A DNA stretch of 24,196 bases from Candidatus Cloacimonadota bacterium (GTDB taxonomy: Bacteria; Cloacimonadota; Cloacimonadia; Cloacimonadales; TCS61): NCBI GenBank assembly GCA_016927675.1, contig JAFGMF010000052.1, positions 1 to 24,196 of the forward strand, written 5' to 3'. The notes under the pieces were generated by a model. It had not been told where the DNA came from. It did no database searches and saw only the letters and a list, made by a program, of their open reading frames with translations. This document shows, one piece after another, positions 8,053-15,973 of this stretch. Positions within the stretch are counted from its first letter, which is position 1, and each line of letters opens with the position of its first letter. Both the position numbers and the translations under genes were made by a program.

Positions 8053-10176
8053 CTATCCTCTGTAATTCTCGGTTTTATACCGGGCTAGTTTGGTCAGATT
8101 ATTCTGGGGAAATCTTCTGATAAGTTGATCCCAGTAATAAATAGCTGAATCAATATTGTCCAGCTCTTCATAAGCATTACCCAACATCATCAGGGCATCG
8201 GGAGTTTTACTGCCATCCACCTCGATAATCTGTTTGAAAGTATTGACAGCTTCTTCAACCCGATCGAGACGGAATAGACATTCACCTATAAAATACCTGG
8301 CATTATAGGCTCTGGGGTGATCCGGATAATCAATGATAAATTGACTGAATTTTTCAAAAGCATCACTGATATTGCCGGAAAAATAGGTAGTAATAATATT
8401 GTTGTAAACAAGAATTATCTCATCAGATGAAATATCCATCTCCGGATTTACGATTTCTTTCTGGTCATAAATCTGAGGTAAATCATTGATCTTGGAGATG
8501 GTTTTTTCTTTTTCAACTTCCTGGGGATCAGGATAAGAGAAATTAAGATCAAAAATCCAGATCGGAACCTCTTCAATGAAAATCGAATTTATTCTCTTGA
8601 TCTGACAGTTCGGGAATAAATTTGCCAGCTCGATAATATTGTGTCTGCGGGTTGTGTATCCTGTGACCAGGAAATTATCCGGATAACTTACCATACTCTC
8701 GATCCAGGTTAATTTATTATTATTCATGGTTATGGAGAAGTTTTTCAAAATATAATGCCATTGATTTTTAAAACCTGTCAAGGTTTCGACCTTATCAATA
8801 TTATCCTGGATAACCTGCATTTTCTGTTTTACTTCCTGAACCTGACTGATCATTCTTCTGGTGTTGCGAAGATCTGTTTGGATCTGGGTTATTTCCTGCT
8901 GTGTGTTCAGGATATCTTGTTTTAACTCAAGATATCTGACTGTCCCGGAAAGAGCAAAATAGAAAATTGCAGCCAGAACCAGAAAACCATGCCAGGCTAT
9001 TTTGAAATATTTCTGACTCTCGATTATCTTTGTCGGCAGTAAATTGGAAGGGAGGAAATTCTTGTTTCGCGTCTCTAATACTTTCCAGGCAAGAGAAATG
9101 GGAATTGCATATTGAGCGATTTTTTCATTGGCGGTTTTATCACTCTCGGCTTCAACCATCTCAATATCTTGAATTTCAAGCCTCTTGGGCGGATCCCAAT
9201 AAAACCCTTTTTTCTGGAAAAACTCAATATCATCATCAGAAACATCCTCACCGGCAATGATAACATGCTGTGTAATTGGCGTATTTGAGATATCCTGTTC
9301 CAATATGATCTTTGAATATATTGCCATTCTCTTCTTTTCAGGGTCTATCTCGGTGATGATGATCGGGAATGTCTTGATATGACTCTTGTCTTTCATGACA
9401 ATCCCGACAATATAATCTATACCAATGTACAGGACGGTCACATAATCTTCAGGTGGAAAATCATAACAGTTCCTGATCAGATTGATCAAACTGATTTCAT
9501 TGGTATCAATATGATTGTAGATGAACTTCTCTCGAGAGATAATAGTATTGATGTCCTGAATGGCGTCTAGCAGTTCAAAACGACCTCGATGAACAAAAGC
9601 AAGACCGGTTTCGTTTGGATTGATGATATAATCCAGAGCATAATTTTTTGCTTTTATCTCTTCTTTGGAAAGCAATTCCGATTTCAGCTTCTGCTCGATT
9701 TTAGCTGTCGCAAATGCAGAATCAAATTGATAATAAGATACTTGCTCGTCGTTGGCATTAACGGCAATACGACCCTTTTCCAGAGGAAAAGTCTGCAGTA
9801 GAACCTGAAGATCATTCAAACCTGAAGGTACTTCGTCCTGATTAAATTCAGGAATAGAATCGGGAACTTCGATATCTGAAGATTCACCCAGATTCAACTC
9901 GGCATCTGTTAAAGTCCCGGGAATATCAAGATCTTCGAGTTCTTCTATGCCCTTGAATTCATCAAAATCTTCGGGTTGCTCTTTTCTGGTTTCTGCAATG
10001 GCTGTGAACTCTTCCTGCATCCCGTCTGTAACTTTGGGATATAAGGGTGCCGACAATTCTGTCTTACCGAGACGCAAAATTTTTACCGTGCCATCAATTG
10101 AGACCAGCTCAGCTATCTTTACAGTAAGACCATCCTGAAAAATGCCAAAGGCGAACTTATTTTTTTTACTTTTCAT
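8053..10176 (-). CDS. PilM-PilN-TPR three-module fusion protein
   Basis: 707 residues. Residues 1-360 resemble the actin-like PilM: the start KFAFGIFQDGLTVKIAEL fits the first phosphate-binding strand pair, and YVTVLYIGIDYIVGIVMKD the second, though key residues look degenerate. An acidic, low-complexity stretch (about 55-130) interrupts the first subdomain. At about 377 comes SNLLPTKIIES, matching the PilN N-terminal NLLP motif that binds PilM, followed by one membrane helix (about 394-412), a coiled coil (about 415-460) and a PilN-like periplasmic domain. Residues about 585-707 are three TPR-like repeats of the YbgF/CpoB type (YPDHPRAYNARYFIGECLF, PDALMMLGNAYEELDNIDSA). The chain should span cytoplasm to periplasm and link the motor ATPases to the secretin. 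It lies 19 nt after the PilT-like gene and 4 nt before the PilO-PilP-like gene. The PilN motif inside the chain is the strongest fusion evidence. Confidence 0.85.
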   Translation of the reverse strand: MKSKKNKFAFGIFQDGLTVKIAELVSIDGTVKILRLGKTELSAPLYPKVTDGMQEEFTAIAETRKEQPEDFDEFKGIEELEDLDIPGTLTDAELNLGESSDIEVPDSIPEFNQDEVPSGLNDLQVLLQTFPLEKGRIAVNANDEQVSYYQFDSAFATAKIEQKLKSELLSKEEIKAKNYALDYIINPNETGLAFVHRGRFELLDAIQDINTIISREKFIYNHIDTNEISLINLIRNCYDFPPEDYVTVLYIGIDYIVGIVMKDKSHIKTFPIIITEIDPEKKRMAIYSKIILEQDISNTPITQHVIIAGEDVSDDDIEFFQKKGFYWDPPKRLEIQDIEMVEAESDKTANEKIAQYAIPISLAWKVLETRNKNFLPSNLLPTKIIESQKYFKIAWHGFLVLAAIFYFALSGTVRYLELKQDILNTQQEITQIQTDLRNTRRMISQVQEVKQKMQVIQDNIDKVETLTGFKNQWHYILKNFSITMNNNKLTWIESMVSYPDNFLVTGYTTRRHNIIELANLFPNCQIKRINSIFIEEVPIWIFDLNFSYPDPQEVEKEKTISKINDLPQIYDQKEIVNPEMDISSDEIILVYNNIITTYFSGNISDAFEKFSQFIIDYPDHPRAYNARYFIGECLFRLDRVEEAVNTFKQIIEVDGSKTPDALMMLGNAYEELDNIDSAIYYWDQLIRRFPQNNLTKLARYKTENYRG

Positions 10177-10195
10177 AATAATCCAGTTCTGAACT

Positions 10196-11410
10196 TTATG
10201 AATACGTTAGTAACTGTTGCATACGCTTCTTGTTATTAGCAAAATTCATCGCAGTCGATTTTGCTATCACATTACTTCGGTAAAGATTGAAAAGATCCTG
10301 TTCCAGAGTTATCATCCCAGCCTTTTTCCCCTCATTAATCATCTGATAAATTTCATTTATATTGGCATTCCTGATGGCTGCCTGAACAGAACTGTTGACC
10401 GAAAGGATCTCTTTGGCCAGAGTAAGATGATTATTTCGATCCGGGACGAGTTTCTGCGAAACAATTACTTTCAGAGTATCCGCCAGTCGATTTCTTACTC
10501 TCTCCTGTTCAATCGGTGGAAACTCTGCTATGATCCTATGAATGCTGTCTATGGCAGAGCTAGTATGCAATGTTGAAAAACATTTATGCCCACTGTCCGT
10601 AGCTTCCAGAACAGTTGCAATTGTTCCAGCATCTCGCATTTCTCCGACAACGATAATATCAGGATCCTGCCGTAAAGCCTGAATAGTGCCCTCCTGAAAT
10701 GATAGCACATCCTCTCCGACTTCTCGATGTCTGATGATACATTTGTCAGATTTATGAACATATTCAATCGGATTCCCGATAATAATTAGATGTGCATGAT
10801 TGTTATGATTATTCAGATCAACGATCGAATCTAGGGTGCAACTCTTACCTGAACCCGTTATCCCCGTTACCAGAATCAGCCCGGCTTTTTCATAGTTGAG
10901 ATCAAATCTTCTAATTATCGGTTCCGAGAATCCAAGTGTATCGATTTTAAAAAGCTCAAGATTGATCCTTCTGAAGTTGGCTACCAGTACATTACTCTCA
11001 TAGTAAACATCACCACGAAATCGATTCGGGGGCTCACCTTCCTGTAAAACAACACCAAGTGAAAAATCCACATTCTTATTCTTGAATAAGATAACTTTCT
11101 GATCATCAGAGAGAACACTTAGTAAAATAGCTGCAACTTCATCATCACTGTATTGTGGAAGTTCTTCATAAGGAGATTTTTTGCCGTAAAGACGGAACCA
11201 GATCTGCTTTCGAGATCCGGGACCACCAATGTCCATATCCGAAGCACCTATGTCCCGCATATGCTTTAACAGTTTTTTCAGATGTTCAAACGCAACCTTA
11301 CGCCAGGATGCGTTAAATGTGATCATCTTGTTGATATTCTGAAAACGATTCGTTCCCGTTAAATAATCAGGTAATGTAACCTGCATCTCAGGAGTAAAAG
11401 ATAACCCCAT
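10196..11410 (-). CDS. pilT: PilT-like retraction-type ATPase with altered Asp box
   Basis: 404 residues, cytoplasmic hexameric motor of the PilT/GspE superfamily. Visible motifs: ASDMDIGG (family ASDLHL), Walker A GITGSGKS (about 182-189), Walker B with DPDIIVVGEMRD (about 247-258), His box GHKCFSTLHTSSA (about 270) and the PilT signature AIRN near the C-terminus, followed by GKKAGMITLEQDL as in PilT. The Asp box, normally ED-P-I-E-[FY], reads GNPIEY, so the acidic pair including the usual catalytic Glu is replaced by Gly-Asn. The protein has about 40 extra N-terminal residues. It may power retraction, or be a low-activity or regulatory paralogue. GGGG lies about 5 nt before the ATG. The preceding gap of 248 bp suggests its own promoter; the PilM-PilN gene follows after 19 nt. 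Confidence 0.88.
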   Translation of the reverse strand: MGLSFTPEMQVTLPDYLTGTNRFQNINKMITFNASWRKVAFEHLKKLLKHMRDIGASDMDIGGPGSRKQIWFRLYGKKSPYEELPQYSDDEVAAILLSVLSDDQKVILFKNKNVDFSLGVVLQEGEPPNRFRGDVYYESNVLVANFRRINLELFKIDTLGFSEPIIRRFDLNYEKAGLILVTGITGSGKSCTLDSIVDLNNHNNHAHLIIIGNPIEYVHKSDKCIIRHREVGEDVLSFQEGTIQALRQDPDIIVVGEMRDAGTIATVLEATDSGHKCFSTLHTSSAIDSIHRIIAEFPPIEQERVRNRLADTLKVIVSQKLVPDRNNHLTLAKEILSVNSSVQAAIRNANINEIYQMINEGKKAGMITLEQDLFNLYRSNVIAKSTAMNFANNKKRMQQLLTYS

Positions 11411-11526
11411 AATACCCCTTTATTACATATTAAAAAATCTTACTCACACTCTTGAACTCGCTCAGGCTGATTTATATTTAAAAAGTGTCAAGTATAATTT
11501 TTTTGTAAAGCTTTAGTATTCAATAA

Positions 11527-11554
11527 GTTATACCAATAAGCAGGTTCTCGGCAA
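11527..11554 (-). promoter_or_regulatory. Weak candidate promoter upstream of the PilT-like gene
   Basis: In the gap 11411-11658, the minus strand shows TTGCCG (11549-11554), a 16-nt spacer and TATAAC (11527-11532). It is a modest sigma-70 match. A perfect TTGACA (minus strand of 11486-11491) has no -10 at usable spacing. No convincing intrinsic terminator follows the regulator gene, so read-through from upstream is also possible. Confidence 0.28.
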
Positions 11555-11585
11555 TTGACAAAATATGTTGCATCTCATTATTGTT

Positions 11586-11608
11586 CAATATATTATGCAA
11601 TATATTAT
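11586..11608. repeat. Short direct repeat CAATATATTAT x2
   Basis: Two exact copies of the 11-mer CAATATATTAT lie at 11586-11596 and 11598-11608, one base apart, in the gap between the response regulator and PilT-like genes. A protein-binding role is possible; AT-rich chance similarity is equally plausible. Confidence 0.4.
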
Positions 11609-11658
11609 CATGCCCTTTTTGAGAATTCCAAAGGTCTAAAAAAACCTTGTATTACAGA

Positions 11659-12513
11659 CTATTTCTCTCCTGTAACCAGCTTCAGCATAACGATTCTCTG
11701 GATTGATTTTCGCCATTTATAGAAACTACAATTGATCAAATTAATCATAAAACGTTTGAGTAATTTCTCTCCTTTATATGCGAAAAAATCCAGCAGCATT
11801 TTCCTGTCAAAATACCTGGCTTTTACACTTGTTTCAGCCCTTAGATTTGCATAGGTTGAGCCGGCAAGAATAAAACTTTCCTCACCAAATGAATCCCATT
11901 TCTGTAGATAATCAACGGTTGTATTGTTCAACCATACGGAAATCTCACCCGATTCAAGGATTATCAGTGTCCCGTTTTGCTCTTCATCAAGTGGGATGTT
12001 ATCTCCGGATTCAAATTTCATGATTCTGCCCTGAGCCATGAAATCCATCTTTTCTTCTGGTGTAAAACCCTGCAAAATAATGGCTTCTCTCTTTTGAGTG
12101 GCATCCGGAGTGGGCTCAAATGCTTTTTGAAGCGGACCATAAAGATCCTGTGAATATTGCAGTCCCGATCTGACAGCTTCAAAGAGTTCGTCAGAATTGA
12201 TCGGCTTGGAAAGGTACTTATAAGCTCCCGCATGAACAGCTTTCACTGCTCCATCAATACTGGAATAACCTGTCAGGATTATAATTACTGCCAGAGGTTG
12301 TTTTTTCTTGATCTGCTTCATCAACTCAAGGCCACCCATTCTGGGCATGGCCATATCGATCAGGAAAAGATCGAAACTGTCAACATCCATCTTTTCAAGT
12401 GCATCCTGCCCATCAATGGCCAGTGTTACTTTGTAGCCTTCTTCTTCTAACAGTTCTTTACAGACTTCTCGGATATTCTGTTCGTCATCAACAATTAAAA
12501 TGTGCTTCTTCAT
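11659..12513 (-). CDS. Response regulator: receiver plus cyclic-nucleotide-binding-like domain
   Basis: 284 residues from the preferred ATG. Residues 1-120 are a complete CheY-like receiver: acidic pocket DDE (9-11), phospho-acceptor Asp53 in LIDMAMP, Thr81 in LTGYSS and Lys103 in LSKPI. After a linker, residues about 148-255 resemble a CRP/cNMP-binding jelly roll (LQGFTPEEKMDFMAQGRIMKF, then ESGDNIPLDEEQNGTLIIL, GEISVW, FGEESF). I see no helix-turn-helix, AAA+ or cyclase domain; the C-terminus is basic and helical. It may act by protein contact, for example on the motors or sensor; this is inference. An ATG at 12519 overlaps the sensor stop, but ACAGGA is only 1 nt from it and well placed for the ATG at 12513. 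The near-contiguous sensor gene upstream is its likely partner. Confidence 0.88.
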   Translation of the reverse strand: MKKHILIVDDEQNIREVCKELLEEEGYKVTLAIDGQDALEKMDVDSFDLFLIDMAMPRMGGLELMKQIKKKQPLAVIIILTGYSSIDGAVKAVHAGAYKYLSKPINSDELFEAVRSGLQYSQDLYGPLQKAFEPTPDATQKREAIILQGFTPEEKMDFMAQGRIMKFESGDNIPLDEEQNGTLIILESGEISVWLNNTTVDYLQKWDSFGEESFILAGSTYANLRAETSVKARYFDRKMLLDFFAYKGEKLLKRFMINLINCSFYKWRKSIQRIVMLKLVTGEK

Positions 12514-12515
12514 AA

Positions 12516-13421
12516 TCATTCCTGTAATTTTTTTCGCTCTTCTTTTATCAATTCAAGCTTTTTCAGCTCCTGCAGTCTGACCAGAATTCCATTGATTGAA
12601 TTAATCGCTTCATTCATCTGATGTCCTGATTTTTTCAATTTATCATCCCGGTATTCATCTGCAGCTTTTTGCACGCGCCTGATAGAAAGTGAAATGATAG
12701 TCAGAGGATTGTTGATATCATGATCGATGCTGGCTAATTTAGCAGATACTCTGACAACGTCCCAGAATTTTGAGATATCACTCTTATTTGATTCTACTAA
12801 ATGCTGAGTTTTTTCCAATTCAGCATTTAGGTTCTCAATATCGGTCTGTAAATTATCGTTATTCTCGCTTAAATCTTTAAGGAGATTGCTAATATAACTT
12901 GCAATAAAAGAAATTCCGCTGAACAGAGTGGTGTATGAAATCAAAAATATGGTCTGTGAAGAAATATCCGCAGTATAAGTTATCCCGCTTACAGGTTTAA
13001 GCCAGCCAAAATTGTACAGTATTATCAGAATCAGCATGCACATGGTCCCGATCATGGAAGCGAGAAAACCACCCGCTTTTTCTATTGATAAACTGGCGGT
13101 AATAATCGCAATCAGATAAATCCAGACGAAATGGCTTTCCATTCCACCTGTCAAGTGCACTACCAGAGTTGCAAAAACAATGTCCAGAACAATTTGAACT
13201 GCCCCAATAACCTGATTCGGATAAAGAACCTGAAGATGAAACAGAATGTTCAGAATACTGATCCCGACAAAAGTAATCGCAAGCAGAATAGTAGGATAGG
13301 TCTGAGTTGTCTGGTTTACCCGCAGAATCCCAATGGCAAACATGACAATCACTATGAACCAGCGAATTTTTGTCCACCAGTTATACATCTGTCTTTCAGT
13401 GTTACTAAGATACAACTTCAT
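12516..13421 (-). CDS. PilS-like membrane sensor with His-box but no kinase ATPase domain
   Basis: 301 residues. About six membrane helices (residues 20-180), with HLTGGMESHFVWIYL between helices as in PilS/RegB-type sensors. A coiled coil (about 183-220) leads to a dimerisation/phosphotransfer-type helix with the H-box ASIDHDINNPLTII, His234 being the candidate phosphorylation site. Only 67 residues follow, all helical and charged; the N, G1 and G2 boxes of a HATPase_c domain are absent. The next gene starts at or next to its stop (2 nt apart, or overlapping by 4 nt with the alternative start), so the short form looks intact rather than broken. It might receive phosphate from another kinase, act as a phosphatase, or need a separate ATPase subunit. 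AGGTG sits 5-6 nt before the ATG. It lies within the pilus operon, 50 nt after a pilin-like gene. Confidence 0.85.
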   Translation of the reverse strand: MKLYLSNTERQMYNWWTKIRWFIVIVMFAIGILRVNQTTQTYPTILLAITFVGISILNILFHLQVLYPNQVIGAVQIVLDIVFATLVVHLTGGMESHFVWIYLIAIITASLSIEKAGGFLASMIGTMCMLILIILYNFGWLKPVSGITYTADISSQTIFLISYTTLFSGISFIASYISNLLKDLSENNDNLQTDIENLNAELEKTQHLVESNKSDISKFWDVVRVSAKLASIDHDINNPLTIISLSIRRVQKAADEYRDDKLKKSGHQMNEAINSINGILVRLQELKKLELIKEERKKLQE

Positions 13422-13471
13422 TCTTCACCTTTGATCGGTTCTGTTCAGAAATTTTGGATTCCCTTTTACTG

Positions 13472-14890
13472 TTATGGTCTCCAATATACTATCTTCAGAG
13501 ATGTATCCATATTTTCCAGTTCATCTAAAAATCCGTTATCAACTATTTCTGTTTCTTTGCTGAAAGTTATCAGCATAACAACATCCTGATAATCCCAGGT
13601 ACCTTTTCCCAACTCGAACAGAAAGATGGCATCGTTCTCACCCAAAGTTACTTCACCGGATTCACTTAAATAAGGTGACATAAATTCTTCCGCACCTGCT
13701 TGATTTCCATAGGGTACGTAATTGGGAGCCTGATCACCGTCTCGATATACATCAACCCACTGGTTTCCGGAATTCGAAACTTCGGTTCCAGAGCGCCAAT
13801 AATAACGGGTATCCTGCCAGGTTGCCTTCAAAGCAATTTCAGATTCGGCATCGATTTGCTCTATCAAATAGGATTCTCCACCCTGAACATTCATATTATC
13901 CCATAGAGAAGCAAAATTCTGACCACCGTCAAGACTGTAACTCATCTGAACAACAGCGTCTGCAAAAGCTTCACCAAGGCACTGTATCGTAGCGCTTACA
14001 TCTTCGTGAACAATGATACCGCCATTTTCTCCAATATCAAAATCAATTGCTCCACCACCGGCAATCATTAAAACTTCGCTGGTATGGTCGTAATCCTTGC
14101 CGTTGTAAGTCATGGTGATATCAGCTATTATATTTACTTCCTGAACAAACGGATCAATTACATAGCTGTCATCATCATCTTCTTCTTCGGGATAATCTCC
14201 CTCAGGCAGAGGATCGATATCGACATTGTCTCCAATTATTGCTATCCACCATCTTCCCATGGCTTTGTTCGTGTTATTCTCGTTTGGATTGGAATTTCTC
14301 AGATCAACCGTCATGCTCTGTGATGTGATGGTATATCTCGTATTTGTACTCAGAGTAATATCTACTCCATTAATAGTGATATCTCTGCCTTGGGCTTTTA
14401 CCTTGATCTTGATCGAAGTGGCCTCTCCGTTATATGAGTATGATGCTCCCATGGAATGCAGAAAACTTCTGTCAATGGTTCCTGATGGGGTCTGCATGGT
14501 GAACTCGTTATTGCTGCTGTTACCAGGGTTGATACTCAGATCTCCCTCAAGATGATAACCACTGTTTTGATTGCCGCCTCCACCGCCCTGGTCACCTCCG
14601 CCAAGATCAATCTCGTAACCTTCGTTGACCAGAAAAGTGTACTGAATACTGTTGATCGTACCATTCAGTACCTTAAACTCATCATCTCCGCTAAAGACCT
14701 GAGAAGTAGTTTCAATAACTTCTCCGCTGTTTACCTGATTGATCGCATATTGCAGAGCATAAGATCCGATATCCTTGAAATTTTTGTTCAGCATCTCGGG
14801 CAATGCTTCTGACTTCTGTTGGACATTGGTGACAATTACGGCAAATACACCTGCCAGCAGAACAACGAAAATAAGAACTAATCTTCCCAT
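13472..14890 (-). CDS. Large pilin-like (PilX/minor-pilin-type) exported protein
   Basis: 472 residues. The protein begins MGRLVLIFVVLLAGVFAVIV, a hydrophobic helix right at the N-terminus with a two-residue candidate leader, followed by an amphipathic alpha-helix (about 24-58) as in pilin stems. The rest is beta-rich, with a Gly/Gln/Asn-rich linker (about 98-108) and an acidic DDDD segment (about 230-240) before VIDPFVQEVNIIADIT. No Glu is present at mature position 5. It is likely a minor or tip pilin, by position after two similar proteins and by its N-terminal architecture; no specific family is recognised. AAGGAGG lies 6 nt before the ATG. A 47-nt gap with an 11-nt tandem duplication separates it from the preceding gene. 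Confidence 0.82.
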   Translation of the reverse strand: MGRLVLIFVVLLAGVFAVIVTNVQQKSEALPEMLNKNFKDIGSYALQYAINQVNSGEVIETTSQVFSGDDEFKVLNGTINSIQYTFLVNEGYEIDLGGGDQGGGGGNQNSGYHLEGDLSINPGNSSNNEFTMQTPSGTIDRSFLHSMGASYSYNGEATSIKIKVKAQGRDITINGVDITLSTNTRYTITSQSMTVDLRNSNPNENNTNKAMGRWWIAIIGDNVDIDPLPEGDYPEEEDDDDSYVIDPFVQEVNIIADITMTYNGKDYDHTSEVLMIAGGGAIDFDIGENGGIIVHEDVSATIQCLGEAFADAVVQMSYSLDGGQNFASLWDNMNVQGGESYLIEQIDAESEIALKATWQDTRYYWRSGTEVSNSGNQWVDVYRDGDQAPNYVPYGNQAGAEEFMSPYLSESGEVTLGENDAIFLFELGKGTWDYQDVVMLITFSKETEIVDNGFLDELENMDTSLKIVYWRP

Positions 14891-14917
14891 GGTTTTCCTC
14901 CTTACAAAAAAACACCT

Positions 14918-14939
14918 GGTTTTCTATTGGTTTTCTATT
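14918..14939. repeat. Tandem 11-nt duplication GGTTTTCTATT
   Basis: GGTTTTCTATT occurs twice head-to-tail (14918-14928, 14929-14939). The second copy overlaps the stop codon of the upstream pilin-like gene. It is a small recent duplication or slippage product; no function is evident. Confidence 0.5.
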
Positions 14940-15525
14940 AATTTAGATACATATTATTTAAATACTGCCACATGACTATTCTGTTTTTAGGATCTTTACG
15001 GTCCGGACCAGCTAAAGAATCTGGTGCGAAAGCATCGTAGAAAAACTCCATTTCCATGCGAACCGATCTGATTTGATGAAGATTTTCGTTGGCAATATTG
15101 CCATTTACTGTTGAGATACTGTTTAAAGCATCATCAAAATAAAAAAAGCGTAAACTGTCAGACAGGAAAAAAGGACCTAATACCCTGAAGTTATCAATAA
15201 ATACAGATAAAGGAAAACCCAGAGTTGTAACGCTGTCCTGTCTGATATCATACGTATTAAGCGCGCTCGTGTAGGTGGAATTGCTTCCTGTAAAGGTTAA
15301 TCTGCTATCACCTGTACCCGATAAGATCTGAGCAGATTGACCTGCTCCGGCAACAGCGAGATACTCACTGATGATTCCGGCAACGCTTTCCGAAACTTCA
15401 GCTAGGATAACCTGCTGCTCAATGTCAATCGCTTTACCCTGCAGATTGAACAGAGATGCCATCATTGTAAGCAGCAATAATCCTCCGATTATCACGGCAC
15501 CAAGAGCATCCAGAATACTTGCCAT
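14938..15525 (-). CDS. Pilin-like protein (second of three consecutive)
   Basis: 195 residues, starting MASILDALGAVIIGGLLLLT, so the membrane helix begins within the first ten residues. It continues into a stem-like helix (FNLQGKAIDIEQQVILAEVSE) and a beta-rich domain with FVYD-type strands such as MEFFYDAFAPDSL near the end. An in-frame upstream ATG would add 32 charged residues and overlap the preceding gene by over 80 nt. The ATG at 15525 is better: it follows AAAGGG by 6 nt and lies 13 nt after the preceding stop. There is no classical prepilin leader or Glu5. It is likely a minor pilin or pseudopilin, by position and architecture. Its C-terminus (WQYLNNMYLN) resembles the IVYWRP end of the next protein only loosely. 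Confidence 0.82.
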   Translation of the reverse strand: MASILDALGAVIIGGLLLLTMMASLFNLQGKAIDIEQQVILAEVSESVAGIISEYLAVAGAGQSAQILSGTGDSRLTFTGSNSTYTSALNTYDIRQDSVTTLGFPLSVFIDNFRVLGPFFLSDSLRFFYFDDALNSISTVNGNIANENLHQIRSVRMEMEFFYDAFAPDSLAGPDRKDPKNRIVMWQYLNNMYLN

Positions 15526-15538
15526 CTTTATCCCTTTC

Positions 15539-15970
15539 CTACTGTCCCGTTTTACCGTAGATATTGGTAATCGGTGCTTCAGGCGTCCCGATCCTTGTTG
15601 TATCGGTTCCCATAACTCCATTAACCTGAATATCTGCTCTCATATAATTGCGGAGAGTATCTGTAGGTGATCCGCCATATTGGTTACACCAGTTTGTAGT
15701 GGATGTAACAAAATAATGTATGTCATTTATCGTGATCAAGGAATCAGTGAATCTGAAATTATTATAAATATTATCGAAAGACATCTTTCCGCTGATATTC
15801 AACGCTTCAATTTCCTGCAGAAACCGGTCTGCTATCTTGTATCCCTGCATTGCGATCATTGCCCGATAAGCAGATTGGGCCAGAGTAAACAGGTTGTTCT
15901 GAGTAGTAAGGATGATCGAAGAAAAAAGCACGACAGCTAGCATTACCAGCAACATTTGTCCATATCCCAT
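15539..15970 (-). CDS. Pilin-like protein (first of three consecutive)
   Basis: 143 residues, starting MGYGQMLLVMLAVVLFSSII, with the membrane helix at the extreme N-terminus and a helical stem after it (FTLAQSAYRAMIAMQGYKIADRFLQEIEAL). The remaining 90 residues are beta-rich with one Cys. The MG start resembles that of the pilin-like proteins at 19847 and 14890. It lacks Glu5 of canonical type IV pilins. GGAGG lies 8 nt before the ATG, and the ATG lies 3 nt after the PilB stop, implying co-translation with the assembly motor. It is probably a minor pilin; the specific role is unknown. Confidence 0.83.
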   Translation of the reverse strand: MGYGQMLLVMLAVVLFSSIILTTQNNLFTLAQSAYRAMIAMQGYKIADRFLQEIEALNISGKMSFDNIYNNFRFTDSLITINDIHYFVTSTTNWCNQYGGSPTDTLRNYMRADIQVNGVMGTDTTRIGTPEAPITNIYGKTGQ

Positions 15971-15973
15971 CTT

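Noticed and set aside
11460..11500. Perfect TTGACA as a -35 box
   Set aside because: No -10 box at 15-19 nt; the nearby TATAAA is only about 10 nt away.
11610..11650. AAGGT/ACCTT hairpin as a terminator after the regulator
   Set aside because: Only a 5-bp stem with the T-run in the loop rather than after the stem.
13131..13589. Plus-strand open frame of 152 codons
   Set aside because: Antisense to the sensor and pilin-like genes, whose features are convincing.
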